64,000 nucleotides of DNA from Thalassia testudinum (Eukaryota; Streptophyta; Magnoliopsida; Alismatales; Hydrocharitaceae), in NCBI GenBank assembly GCA_037157565.1, contig JAZHRO010000073.1, positions 18,110,501 to 18,174,500 of the forward strand. The letters are read 5' to 3'. Position 1 is the first letter of the stretch, and every line of letters begins with the position of its first letter. This document shows positions 1 through 10,685 of this stretch, piece by piece. Below the pieces are notes generated by a model. It saw only the letters and a list, made by a program, of their open reading frames with translations. It did not search any database and was not told the DNA's origin. Made by a program: the position numbers and the translations under genes.

Positions 1-1474
1 AAGATTCAACAGTATAAGAATGCTTGTTACATGCAGTTCTATCATTACTCTACAAGTCAGCTTCCCATTAAACTTCAAATCCCAGTTCAGATCTCACTTC
101 AATTCTCAACAGTAGTTGCTACTGCTGCTGCTATTCAGCAAATCTACTGAAATGCTGCTTGGTTGGAAGATTAGACCATTAAGGTCTGATTTACTGCTCC
201 AAAAACCATCCTCAAATCTTAACAAAGGCAATTTACCCAAAAGTTCTTGAAATCAGGGATTAGATCCCTCAGATAAACCTGTGTAAACAAGGAAATAGAG
301 CAGCTAAACATATGCTACTCAGATCTCATCAGATCTGATTTGAACTTTGAAAATTTGAATTCCATCAATTGTAAAACATCCAAATAAGATCTGAAAGTCA
401 TTTGAAACCAATTTGATCAATTCAAGGCTGATAAACTCAAGAAACCCTAAATAGATCTCTCACCTATCATTATAGACAATGTAGATGAAGAGATCAATCT
501 AAGCATTAAAACAAACTAGGATCTAGTTCCAGACCTTCATTTATATCAACTCAAGCATCAATCAGCCATCAGTCAACAATTGGAAATCAATTAAACTCAG
601 AGTATATTATCACCATATTAGGCTTTTGATCTTGAATCTCTAAGGTGATATGATCACCTACACCTCCTGCACACTATTGATTGGTGCTCAGGAAGGTTGG
701 GCAACCCTTAAAATGTGATTGAATCATTGTTAGAGCCTCAAATAAGTGCAACTGATTTTCCTTGGCTCTAGCTATCATTAAATAGCAAAACTCAGAAGTT
801 GAGATATAAATTGGGCATAAACACTATCCTCAGTAATAAATCCAATTAAAATAGTCCATGCCCATCGCCATTAGTCCAATCAAACAAAGATTTGCTCAAT
901 TCATTCATTTAAAATCTAAATAAAACTTAATTACATCAGAAAAATCCTCATTCAATCTCCAAACTTAAATCAGATTCAAACAACCAATTAAGCACAAATC
1001 GAAGTGCAGTGAGGGTGGTTGTGACTTAATGGTATGGATGAAATCACCCTCAAGTGATTTTTACATGATTTAGATCTAAAAGCCATAAAACCTCATATTT
1101 AAATCAGCTAATATTGATGGAGTGATCAGGTGACTAAAACCATATGCAAGATAGTGAACGTGGATCGTGAGATGAAGAGGAAGATCTAGGAACATGTGGA
1201 TGGCAGTGGATTCATCTCCTCAGATTTGAATTGATCAAAGGAAGTGAGGAATATATCCTAATCTACTCCTAAACTAAACTACAACATCCATGAATCCAAG
1301 TATCTAATTTACTCATAAGCTCATCTAAACTACAATAACTAATACTAAAACAAATCTAGAAAGCAGGAAATCCTAATCTAATAGAAGAATGGGACCTTTG
1401 GGCCTCCACCTAGCGGATGGAGAGGAAGAAATGGAGGAGGAACTCCAACGGAGTGAAAGCCCACTAGTGGAGCT
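1..1474 (-). repeat. LTR B, left part: non-coding host sequence of element A
   Basis: AT-rich sequence with no recognisable protein domain. It ends at the left copy of the GAGCT duplication (1470-1474) made when element A inserted, and the same host sequence resumes at 13371. The right end of that resumed piece (14311) has the form of an LTR start read on the minus strand, so this part should lie further into the same LTR, or into its internal region. The left end is outside the window, so I cannot say whether all 1469 bases are LTR. Assignment to an LTR is inference; interruption by element A is seen directly. Confidence 0.5.
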
Positions 1475-4181
1475 TGGTGGGAATACCATCATGAGCCATA
1501 AATAGCTCATTTTGATCCAGTTAAGTCAGTAAATGCTCCTACATAACTGCCAGAGAGCCATAAGTCACAACATAACCATTCTAAGGGAAATACAAGAAAA
1601 CAAGGTTAAAACTGTAGTTTTACCATCTTATCATGAATGCAGTACAAACATGGGTTTCCCAGGGGATAAATAAAGGTTAAATGGTCCTAAAAGTCTAACA
1701 AGTGGGTTAGAACAACTAGAAAAGGGTTTGCACGTGTTTTGAGAATTAAATGACTTTTGAAACCCTAAACATAGACCCGCTTAATTAACTATGGTTTTGG
1801 TCAAGATAAAATTCACCTAAACACTCTAAAATTCATAGAAAAATATTCTCTAGGGTTTGGAACCTTCAATTTGATCATCAGAACCCATTTTGACCCAAAA
1901 GAGAGTCCTATATTGACATTTGCTCTAATTTGGATTTTTGCATAAATTACCTAATCAAACGAGATCAAAACCTAAATTTAACCTCACCATTGGATTCCTT
2001 GGGTTCAAGTTAGGTTTGCACCAAAATTTTGGCTCAATCAGAGATCGTCTTGACCAAGTTTGCATTTTGGTCCAGTCAGACTCTTTCTATCTCATTGAGA
2101 CCCTTAACTTTTGAATTTCCTTACAACTTGCCCCCCAACTTCTTTGTCTTCTTCACAAGTAGGTCACGACACCATTTTTGGAAGGTAAAACCTTCACCGT
2201 CGAGTTTCGAGCGAGGATTTCTCGCTTGATTCTCAATCAATCCTTCTCAAAATTGATACGGGGATTCCTTGGGAAGTTTCCTTCCATTTGAGCGATTCCT
2301 TGGGCTCTAAGTCCTTCCCAAAAGGTCATGTGAACCTTTCAAAGGTTTTGGTATCCATTTTTGCAACCACCTTCCAAGCTTGAAAGCTTCTTTCCAAGCT
2401 TGGAAGGGCATTCTATGGCCTATAAAAGAGACCCTAGGGCACGACCATGCTCTTCAACAAGTTTTGGCCTAAGAAACCCTCCTTTACTCCATCTCTGGCC
2501 ACCTTCAGACTTAGCTTCGGTGACCTCACTCCGCTCTCCTCCTCCAACTATCCAACCATCAAATTGGATGGCCGACTATCCTCCCCTCCTCTTTGCGAAC
2601 CTCTCCTGCCAACGAGAGGTTGTGCCTCTCCCTCAGTTGACGTCGCTGCCTCGCCACACCATCTTCCTTCTCTGGCTCTGGCCAACCAACACCGATAGCA
2701 CTCCGCTGACCTACTCTCTTGATAAGTCCTTCTTTTGATCCCTCCCTCTTTCTATTTCATTTTCCTATCGTCACAAATGCACACAATCACCAATTGCCGC
2801 TGGCCACCTCCATCTTCTCCATCTCTGGCCATTCCTCCGGCGAGGCATATCCGCCACTACACTCCTCCATCTGCCTCACCAACTACCCCATAACCTTCGC
2901 CGTTCCACCACAAACAAAATCCCTCTCCTATTTCACTCCACCACTCACCCAAACATGCCCCCAAACACACCCACTCACACGCACTGCCCGACTTCACCCC
3001 ACACTCATAGACCACGCCATGCCACACAAACATCATCGTCGCACTCATCGTGGTCCGGCGATACTTCTTGAGCCTTTTGACGTGACTGAAAGGCCTTCTT
3101 GTTGATTTCAGGTGCCCATCCCCTCCACCATTGAAGCAGCTTCTTCATGCAAGATTCAAGGCCGCTCCAGGGTGCCTTCGCTCCAAGCTTCAACTCTAGG
3201 TCACGCGGAAACATCTCATGAACACACTCAGGTCTTTAATTGAGGGAAATACCCTTAGCAGCTGACTTGATCAAGGAGGATACCAAGCAGCTGCAGACAC
3301 GCAAAAGGAAGGTGGGACTTTAGTCCCACCTCTGAAGCTGAGGAGCGCACCACAGCGCATAAATTGATTTTATGTCTAAGGCTTACCACCTCAGACACTG
3401 TGGGTAAGGTCCTCGCTCACCTGCTCACCTGCGCCTCACCCGTGACCCGTCCCCTGCAAGCCTGGCACAAATCCAACCCACCTAACCCGTTCCATTCCTC
3501 GGCAACAATCACTCCCACTGCCCTGGACCCGAGTGCGTTCTAGGTTCGAAACCCAATTACCTGATATTGTAGAAGGCTCTGGGAGAGCATGACCCAGAGA
3601 AAGAAAGAGAGATAGCGCGTGGGGGTAGGGGGTTTTGCTATAGGGAGTAACGGCTAACACTTAGTTGTTTGAAGGATCTTCCTCCTTTGCATGAAGGAGA
3701 ACTGAGAAGAAAGAAAGAAGAGGAGAAGGCCTGAGTACAAGAAGAAAAGAGAAGAAGGAGAAGCCTCACAGGAAGAGAAAGAGAAGAAGAAGAGAAGACA
3801 GGGTAGGAGAGGCACAGAGAAAGAAAGGAGAAGCAAAGAGACCCTTGAGCCTCTAAACAGCACTGTAGCACAAGTTGTTTAAGCCATCTAATACATTTGA
3901 TTGCATATATTTAAGGCTCTGATTTAATTGTTATTTGTGAGGAGTAATTGGTGATTTAAATCACCATTTTACTCCATTCTTTTTGCACATTCATACCTAA
4001 CATTATTCTTATTACAATCTCTTATATTTCTGATTCAAATTGCTATCTTCAGTTTTGAATTCCATATTACTCCTTGTGTTCGACCTCAAACTTTAAATTC
4101 GCGTAATAAATATTATTTGTTTTCGAAGCGATTTCGGCTATACTATAACGTAGTTTTTAACCTCGATTTTTCTCGTGAAAA
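1475..4181 (+). repeat. Element A 5' LTR
   Basis: Starts TGGTGGGAATACC directly after the GAGCT target copy and ends just before the primer site. It matches 10686-13365 along its whole length. The terminal CA has mutated to AA here, while the 3' copy still ends CGAACA. The first 17 bases can fold as TGGTGG-GAATA-CCATCA, with one G.U pair. A promoter lies at 2421. From about 3690 to 3840 the top strand is almost pure purine. Short ORFs inside are fortuitous. Confidence 0.93.
2370..2430 (+). promoter_or_regulatory. Element A LTR promoter: dyad plus TATA box
   Basis: TATAAAA at 2421-2427 is in the usual position for the U3/R boundary and is repeated in the 3' LTR at 11632-11638. Directly upstream lies a dyad with 12-base arms, CCTTCCAAGCTT (2370-2381) and AAGCTTGGAAGG (2397-2408). 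The 3' LTR copy keeps the outer 8 bases but has a mismatch within each arm. The TATA call rests on sequence and position; a role for the dyad is inference. Confidence 0.6.
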
Positions 4182-4184
4182 TTT

Positions 4185-4202
4185 TGGCGTCGTTGCTAGG
4201 GA
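4185..4202 (+). other. Element A primer binding site (tRNA-Asp type)
   Basis: TGGCGTCGTTGCTAGGGA lies three bases inside the 5' LTR. It matches the complement of the plant tRNA-Asp 3' end (TGGCGCCGTTGCCGGGGA) at 16 of 18 positions. Both differences are C-to-T changes. This primer is usual for Athila/Tat elements. Confidence 0.85.
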
Positions 4203-4309
4203 GCAACGTGCAATTCAGGTCTCTTGGTTGCAATATCCGAGTCAATACTAACCTGCTCTATCTCTTTTGACTTTGATCTATTTCAGGGGTTCGATTGCGC
4301 GTCAACTTG

Positions 4310-5424
4310 GAAATGATGGCCAGTCATCTGAACAAGGTCCCTATTATTGAGAAGAAGGTGGATAAGCTAACTCAACACTTGCAACGAGCCACCTCTGTGC
4401 AAAATCTGTTCACGCTACCACCCTCTAGAAGGGAGGCTGTGCATGACATCTATCACCGACCTTCTCAGGGGATGGACCCATATCCACCCCCGTCTGATTC
4501 TAGTTTCGGAGGAAAACTCTGGACCCACCTACTCTAGTTAGGGGAACTCTAAACCCTCGTATTCTAACTTTTCCGAGGTTCCTCAGGCTTGCGCAAGACC
4601 TCAACGCCATTTAGAATGATCCATTCTCCAACACTTACAACCCTGGATGGCGTAATTAGCCCAATTCAAGTGGTCAGGCAATAATCAAAACCAGAGACCT
4701 TAATATCAACCCCGACCATAAGCTCCTCGTCCATATCTGTCGCCTCAGCCTCAGCCTAACCCAACTTATCAATCTGGGCCGACTCATACAGATCAAATGA
4801 CTCTTATCCTTTAGACTCTGACTAATATTCAGAAGATGAATGCAGCTATGCAAAATAGCACAAAGACGAGATCATAAAGGTTCGCAATCAACTTGCCCAG
4901 AAGGCAAATCCTCACCAACCTGGTGCACTTCCTTCACAACCTCTGCCTAATCCAAATAATGTGCCAAACCAAAGGTGCGTTATGAACCCAAATTCGAGCC
5001 AAGCTCACTTTGTTTATCAAACTCCTACTCCATCACCCGATGGGATGGAGGCTTCGACATCATATGCAGGTTATCAGTAGCAAGCACCTCTTTTACCCAC
5101 ACCAAACCAAAACCAGGCGGGATTGAATTCTGTTACTACCCGCAGTGGCAAAACAACACAAGACCCACCTTATCCAAGCCAATCCCAGCCTAGTAATACA
5201 AACCCTAACCCTAGGATAGTCATCCAAGACACCTCTATCCCAGATCAAGAACTTGGACCCATTCTAGAGGAACCATCTAAGGTTCCATTTCCTGAGGCCT
5301 TGACCAAGGGAAAAAGGATAACGAAAACCATGGCACCTGAGGAGAACCTGGTTAAGCTCTTTGAGCAGGTCCATATAAACATCCCCTTGATGGATGCGAT
5401 ACGCCACATACCAGCTTACACATG
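4310..5424 (+). pseudogene. gag: Element A gag remnant, capsid core missing
   Basis: Gag normally forms the particle around the element RNA. Only edges of it are visible. A segment near 4310-4537 contains a helix-like stretch (NKVPIIEKKVDKL). A later segment from 5123 contains VTTRSGK, a motif typical of the gag/protease linker in this group. The segment ends in ARYFLKD-like sequence where an arginine codon has become TGA (5423-5425). Elements C and F carry a capsid core with LLRLCPHH and a CCHC zinc knuckle; neither is found here. Only about 900 bases separate the primer site from the linker, so the core has been deleted or has decayed beyond recognition. The frame of 5123-5424 continues into the protease. 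Confidence 0.6.
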
Positions 5425-5425
5425 A

Positions 5426-6292
5426 TTTCTGAAAGACGTGTGTACACCTAAGAGTAAGCCGCGAACCAAAGACGGGAATCCAATCGTACCGTCAGAGCAA
5501 GCCAGCTCCGTCATTTTGAGCAAACTCCCACCTAAGGCAAATGATCCAGGCACCCCTCTGATCTCCTGTAAAATTGGTGATATACAATTCAACCAAGCTT
5601 TATTAGACTTAGGAGCCTCCATAAATTTGATACTGGCATCCTTACTAGACTACTTTGAGGAATCTGAGCTTAAATCGACAGAAATGACTTTACAACTAGC
5701 TGATCGATCTATTAAGTCACCAAAAAGAATTCTTGAGGATGTCATAGTTAGGGTACATGACCTCTATTTCCTAGTGGATTTTATCATCCTAGACATGGAT
5801 GCTCCTGAGAATGTGAAGAATACACAGATCATACTAAGGAGACCCTTTCTGGCCACTGCTAGGGCCAATATCAATTGTGAGGAGGACAAAATTGAATTAA
5901 AATTTGGAAGCAAGACAATAAAGATCGACATCTTTAAGGCCCAACAAGGAATTAATTGCGGAGTCATAGAACAGATTTGCGAGATCAAAGTTGTGGTTGA
6001 TGACTTTATCGAGGAAAACCCAACTATTTCTGATCAACCACAAGAGGATCAAAACTCACAATTAAAGGAGCTTGAACTCAACCTAGACACACCCATAGCT
6101 CCTTCCTTTGCTCCCAACACCCACATTGAACCACCCGCTGCTGCTGACAACCCAATTATCGAATTAAAGCCTTTTCCCGATCATCTCAAGTACGTTTTTT
6201 TGGTCTCCAATAAGATGTTTCCTATGATTGTCAACTCCCCACTCACACATGATCAGGAAACATGCCTGATTTATGTTCTCCAACATCATTGA
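5426..6292 (+). pseudogene. pol: Element A protease and linker to RT
   Basis: An aspartic protease cuts the Gag-Pol polyprotein inside the particle. The active-site segment is LLDLGASINLI near 5605-5640, with DLG in place of DTG/DSG as is usual in Athila/Tat proteases. LQLADRSIKSP and the later RRPFLATARA are the conserved flap-region and C-terminal segments of this family. The frame is open from 5426 to a TGA at 6290-6292 and then continues in the same frame into the RT (RAIGWTLDDL), so the stop is a point change in one long ORF. An acidic, proline-rich linker occupies roughly 6000-6180. Confidence 0.8.
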
Positions 6293-7289
6293 AGAGCCAT
6301 TGGATGGACTCTCGATGATCTGAATGGTATCAACCCCTCATACTGCACACATCACATCTGCACTGAAGAGGGCTCACGACCATCCCGTGAAATGCAGAGA
6401 TGCCTAAATCCAAATCTGCAGGATGTCGTGAAAAAGGAGATCATCAAGTGGTTAGATGCAGGGATCATCTACCCGATCTCCGACAGTCGGTGGGTGAGTC
6501 CAATCCAAGTTGTGCCTAAGAAGGCAGGGCTCATCGTCATCACGACTGAAACTGGAGAAACCATACCAACCCATATTGCAAACTCTTGGAGAATCTACAT
6601 TGATTACAGAAGACTCAATTTCTCCACGAAGAAGGATCATTTCCCACTACCATTCATTGATCAGATTCTCCAGAAACTAGTGGGAAATCGATTCTTCTTC
6701 TTTTTGGACGTGTACTCCGGTTACAATCAAGTCGCAATCCATCCTGAGGACCAAGAGAAGACCACCTTCACCTACCCCTTCGAAACATACGCATTCCGAA
6801 GGATTCCATTCGGTCTCTACGATGCACCCGCTACTTTTTAGCGGTGCATGCTTGCCATATTCTCAGATATGATAGGTGAATACCTTGAAGTCTTCGTGGA
6901 TGACTTCTCAGTATTTGGTGAATCATTTGATGATTGCCTCCTGCACTTGGTCCAAATCCTCAGGCGATGCATCGACGTGAACTTGGTTCTTTCCTGGGAA
7001 AAGAGCCACTTCATGGTACTTGAGGGAATTGTCCTAGGACATCTCATCTCTAAAAAATGCATCCAAGTTGATCAAGCCAAGGTGAATTTGATTTTCAAAC
7101 TCCCTATGCCTAGCTCGGTCAAAAATATCCAATCCTTTTTGGGGCACGTCAGTTTTTACAGTTGATTCATTCCTGATTTCTCAAAAATCGTGCACCCCCT
7201 AACTAATCTCCTATCTAAAAATGTCCCCTTTGTAATCTCCAAGGAGTGCGCTCAGGCATTTGAGATCCTATGTGATTGAGTTACCCAAG
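6293..7289 (+). pseudogene. pol: Element A reverse transcriptase
   Basis: Copies element RNA into DNA. Landmarks in order: WVSPIQVVPKK (about 6491), YIDYRRLN, KKDHFPLPFIDQIL, DVYSGYNQVAIHPEDQEKT, FGLYDAPATF, the catalytic FVDDF near 6894-6908, and SWEKSHFMV. The frame is the same as the protease. Stops are at 6839 (a CAG codon that has become TAG in the conserved F-Q-R-C segment), 7163 (TGA at a conserved arginine) and 7277 (TGA). No frameshift was found. The first half also carries an insertion-like stretch (IVITTETGETIPTH) between palm motifs that has a counterpart of different sequence in F. Confidence 0.88.
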
Positions 7290-7660
7290 CACCTATCCTG
7301 CAATCCCCTGATTGGTCTCAACTCTTTGAGATCATGTGTGATGCATCTGATTATGTTGTAGGGGAGATACTTGGGCAGAAAATAGACGGGAAACCCATGG
7401 TCATCTACTACGCTTGCAATACACTTGATGAGGCTCAACATAACTGTACAGTTACGGAGAAAGAACTGCTAACTGTAGCATTTGCCCTGGAAAAATTCAA
7501 ATCATATCTTTTGGGTTCCTGGGTTATCATATACTCAGATCACACTGCAGTGAGGCACCTCCTTGCGGAGAAGGATGTGAAACCTCGACTAATCTGCTGG
7601 ATCTTATTGTTGCAATAATTCGATCTCAAGATGTATGATAAAGCAGGAAAATAGAACGTA
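7290..7660 (+). pseudogene. pol: Element A RNase H
   Basis: Removes the RNA strand from the RNA/DNA hybrid. Visible signatures are FEIMCDASDYVVG (first catalytic Asp), [17 protein letters not shown] (Glu) and IIYSDHTAVRHLLAEKD (Asp), the usual order for Ty3/gypsy RNase H. It is continuous in frame with the RT. Stops occur at 7616 (TAA in the conserved LLLQEFDL segment) and 7652 (TAG before NVVANHLSRL). That last motif joins RNase H to integrase in this group. Confidence 0.85.
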
Positions 7661-8935
7661 GTAGCTAACCACTTGTCCCGTCTTCCTTCTTCCAACATCG
7701 ACCTGTCTGGTCCAATCATCGAGCATTTTCTGGATGAGCACGTACTAGCCATTTACAATCTCCCGAGGTTTGCTGATATTGTAAACTACTTGGTTACGGG
7801 GAAAGTTCTGCTAGATTGGTCGACTTCCAAGCAGGACAAATTGATTGCCGAAGACAAGTACTATATTTGGGAGGAACCATACCTTTTCCACATTGGAAAT
7901 GATCAGGTCATCTGGAGATGCATTCTTGATGGTGAGGTCAATGACGTAATATCATTTTGTCACGGCCAGGCTTGCGGTGGCCATTTCTCTGGGCGTAAAA
8001 TTGCAGCAAAAATTCTCTAGTGTGGGTTCTTTTGGCCTACTTTGTTCAAAGATGCACAGACGTATTGTAGGGCATGCTCTCGTTGTCAGACCCTCGGCAA
8101 CATGGGCCCACGGGATATGATGCCCTTGAACCCGATTATTCTGTGTAAAACCTTTGACATATGGGGAATTAATTTCATGGGACCCTTTCTCAGATCTAAC
8201 GGCTTCAAATACATTCTACTCACTGTTGATTATGTCTCTAAATGGGTCGAAGCTGTCCCCATGAGAATGAGTTATCGTAAAGTTGTCCTTCAATTATCTA
8301 GGAGAACATCTTTACCAAATTTGGGGTTCCTAAGGCCATCATCAGCGATGGAGGGTCTCATTTTATTAATGTGCACTTTAAGTCCCCAGTGAAAAAGTAT
8401 GGGGTGTCACATCGTATCTCGACTCCTTACCACCCCCAGACTAATGGACTAGTAGAACTGTCAAATCGAGAGATCAAGAAGATCCTTCAGGTCACTGTTC
8501 GGCCTGATCGAAAAGATTGGTCTACTCGCCTTCCAAAAACCTTGTGGGCCTATAGGACCACACCCAAGACCCAATTAGGCATGTCTCCCTTCAGATTAGT
8601 GTACGATAAGGTATGTCAACTTCCTGTCGAGATGGAGCACAAGGCTTATTGGGAAGTACGGAAGTGCAATCTGGATCTAGTGAAGGCTGGAATACACCGC
8701 TGGTTGCAATTAAGCGAGATCGAGGAACTACGTAATGATGCGTATGAGAACTCGCGTATCTACAAAGAGCGGGTTAAATCCTTCCACGATAGGCACATTG
8801 TGCGAAAATATTTCCACCCTGGTCAGAAAGTTCTACTCTTTGATGCCAAACTCAAATTTTTCCCAGGAAAACTCAGATCAAAATTGATTGAATCATTCTT
8901 GGTGAGATGAACTTTGGAAATGGAGCTATTGAAAT
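7661..8935 (+). pseudogene. pol: Element A integrase
   Basis: Inserts the DNA copy into the genome. The N-terminal zinc finger is seen as HGQACGGHFSG ... CRACSRCQ, with a TAG at 8018 in the middle. The catalytic core shows FDIWGINFMGPF (the first Asp position has become Asn) and, after a frameshift between about 8290 and 8370, an ISDGG segment and NREIKKILQ (catalytic Glu). The C-terminal part continues through WAYRTTPKTQLGMSPF and FHDRHIVRKYF to a stop near 8910. The Asp-to-Asn change, the stop and the frameshift each make it inactive. Confidence 0.85.
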
Positions 8936-10685
8936 CAGCCAAAACCTTTTGTTATGAACGAGCAGCGACTCAAGCCGTTCATTGAACTCACTAATGCGAA
9001 CAGGGCTGAGGTATCATTTTGATCTCCATTCTCCTTGAGCTTATTGCGCCCGGCTGATGCCGTTAAACTCAGCGCTTAATGAGAGGTAACCAGTCATCTT
9101 TTGGAAAAACCTGAAACCCTTCTTAACACATCTTATGTTGAACTCATATTACACTTTAGGGTTCATCCATTAGAATAGCCAACTCCACCTCTGGTATCCA
9201 TACCTGAGCTTGAAATAGTCCGCAACAATCATCCCGACCCATCCACCCACCCAACACCTGTTCTAATGAATGATCTAAGCTGAACTCGAACCCACCTAAT
9301 TTACAATGAGGGCATTGCAAATTGTAGGCATGGGGGGGTATTAAAGTGCAAAATACCATGAAAATCACTAGACAAGAAAGGGTTTCATCAAAAAAATCAC
9401 ATATTTCAAAAAATCAAAAAAATAAAAAAATTGAAAAAGAACAAAAATAGAAGGGAGGAAATTCTGAATTGATTGCATATCATTTTTGAGGAAAAAGGGG
9501 AGGAGATAAAAATGTCAAAAAAGAGCACAATTTGAAAAAAAAAAGAAAAAGAGAGTCATTAGTGAAAGATTAAGGAATTGACTTAGTCCTAGACCAAATC
9601 AAAAGAAAGAAAATGAAAGATAAAAAGTGCTAAGAGATAAAAAGATATTAGTAGGAATGCTGATCTTAGGCCTCTTGGGTTGTAATCTAAGGCTTAAAAA
9701 TTCAAGTATCAGCTAAGATCTGGATAGTCCTCGAGAGGTTGGGGAAAATGCGAAGCTTAAGTATTAGGTCTAAGGCTTAAGGATTATTCAACCTCGTTAA
9801 CTGACCTCTGGTTTGCAAGACTCGGTAACCTAAGCACCCCAATCCACACACAGTCTGGTTCAGTGTGCTTAAGTATCAAAATCACACAAATGCGTTAAAT
9901 CTGTTCTGAAAAGGTTACCTAGATTAGGAGCGGTTGATCAACACAAGTTGATTTGGACGAGTTCCTGGTGTGGAGAGGCGGGAAATTCCCCTCAAAGATG
10001 CGCAATAACATATCGTCTCCTCGATGCTTGTCTCCTAGGATATTTAAATATCCTACCGGGGGCATGTAAGCACCTTGCGCTAGTTCAGATGCCATGGGCG
10101 GCATTATCACGAAATGTCGATTGCCAGGGTCTGGATTTAGCTACAAAACACCATGGATGGGATTATCTCGAAATCTCGAAAGCCAGGGCTCTGGGGGTTG
10201 CCATGGGCAATACTATCTCAAAGCATCGATTGCCAAGGACCTTGCAAGGATTGATGGTGGGAACTAGGAATCCGATACAGACCATGTTGTAAAGCTAATT
10301 CAAGGCTAGAAATTATAAAAAAAGAGAGAAAACTCTCCAAAAATAAAGAAAAGTTCTTCTGTCTCTCTCTTACAAAAAAGCACTGCAAATTGAACCTGGG
10401 TTAAAACATGTTACAAGCACGGGTGCTTTAACCGTGGAGTTCAACGAACCATAGGTTAGTTCCTGTGGGCCTTAGAAACCTTCACGACGGACTGAGGCTA
10501 GAGATGGTCAGGTCTGGATCTTGGTTGGTACTTGAGTACCTCTAGGTCTACTATCAGCATTCTAACCTAATCTACAAAAGAAAGCACACATTAGAGTTTT
10601 GAGCATAGAAGGGCATATGGTCTAGAAATAAAGTTAATTACATGAGATTTTGCTAAGGGACTAGAAAAAGCTAGGCATGGGGGTA
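8936..10685 (+). repeat. Element A 3' non-coding spacer with two polypurine modules
   Basis: No ORF of note. In order it holds: a GTTAAACTCAGCGCTTAATG-like stretch near 9060, which resembles the conserved post-pol sequence of this group; an internal module with hairpin CAATG-AGGG-CATTG (9304-9317) and polypurine TAGGCATGGGGGGGTA (9325-9340); an A/purine-rich stretch (about 9381-9650); three hairpin repeats (10092-10126, 10151-10185, 10201-10235); and the terminal module, a degenerate TTTGCTAA-GGGA-CTAGAAA (10647-10667) followed by CTAGGCATGGGGGTA (10671-10685) at the 3' LTR. The three-repeat block is homologous to that of element C. Confidence 0.8.
10671..10685 (+). other. Element A terminal polypurine tract
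   Basis: CTAGGCATGGGGGTA directly precedes the 3' LTR. This is the expected place for the plus-strand primer, which is the RNase H-resistant purine run left after minus-strand synthesis. Confidence 0.8.

Noticed and set aside
5605..5640. DLG in place of DTG/DSG at the protease active site as a broken enzyme
   Set aside because: A, C and F all have DLGA or a close form, and it is typical of Athila/Tat proteases, so it is a lineage feature and not damage.
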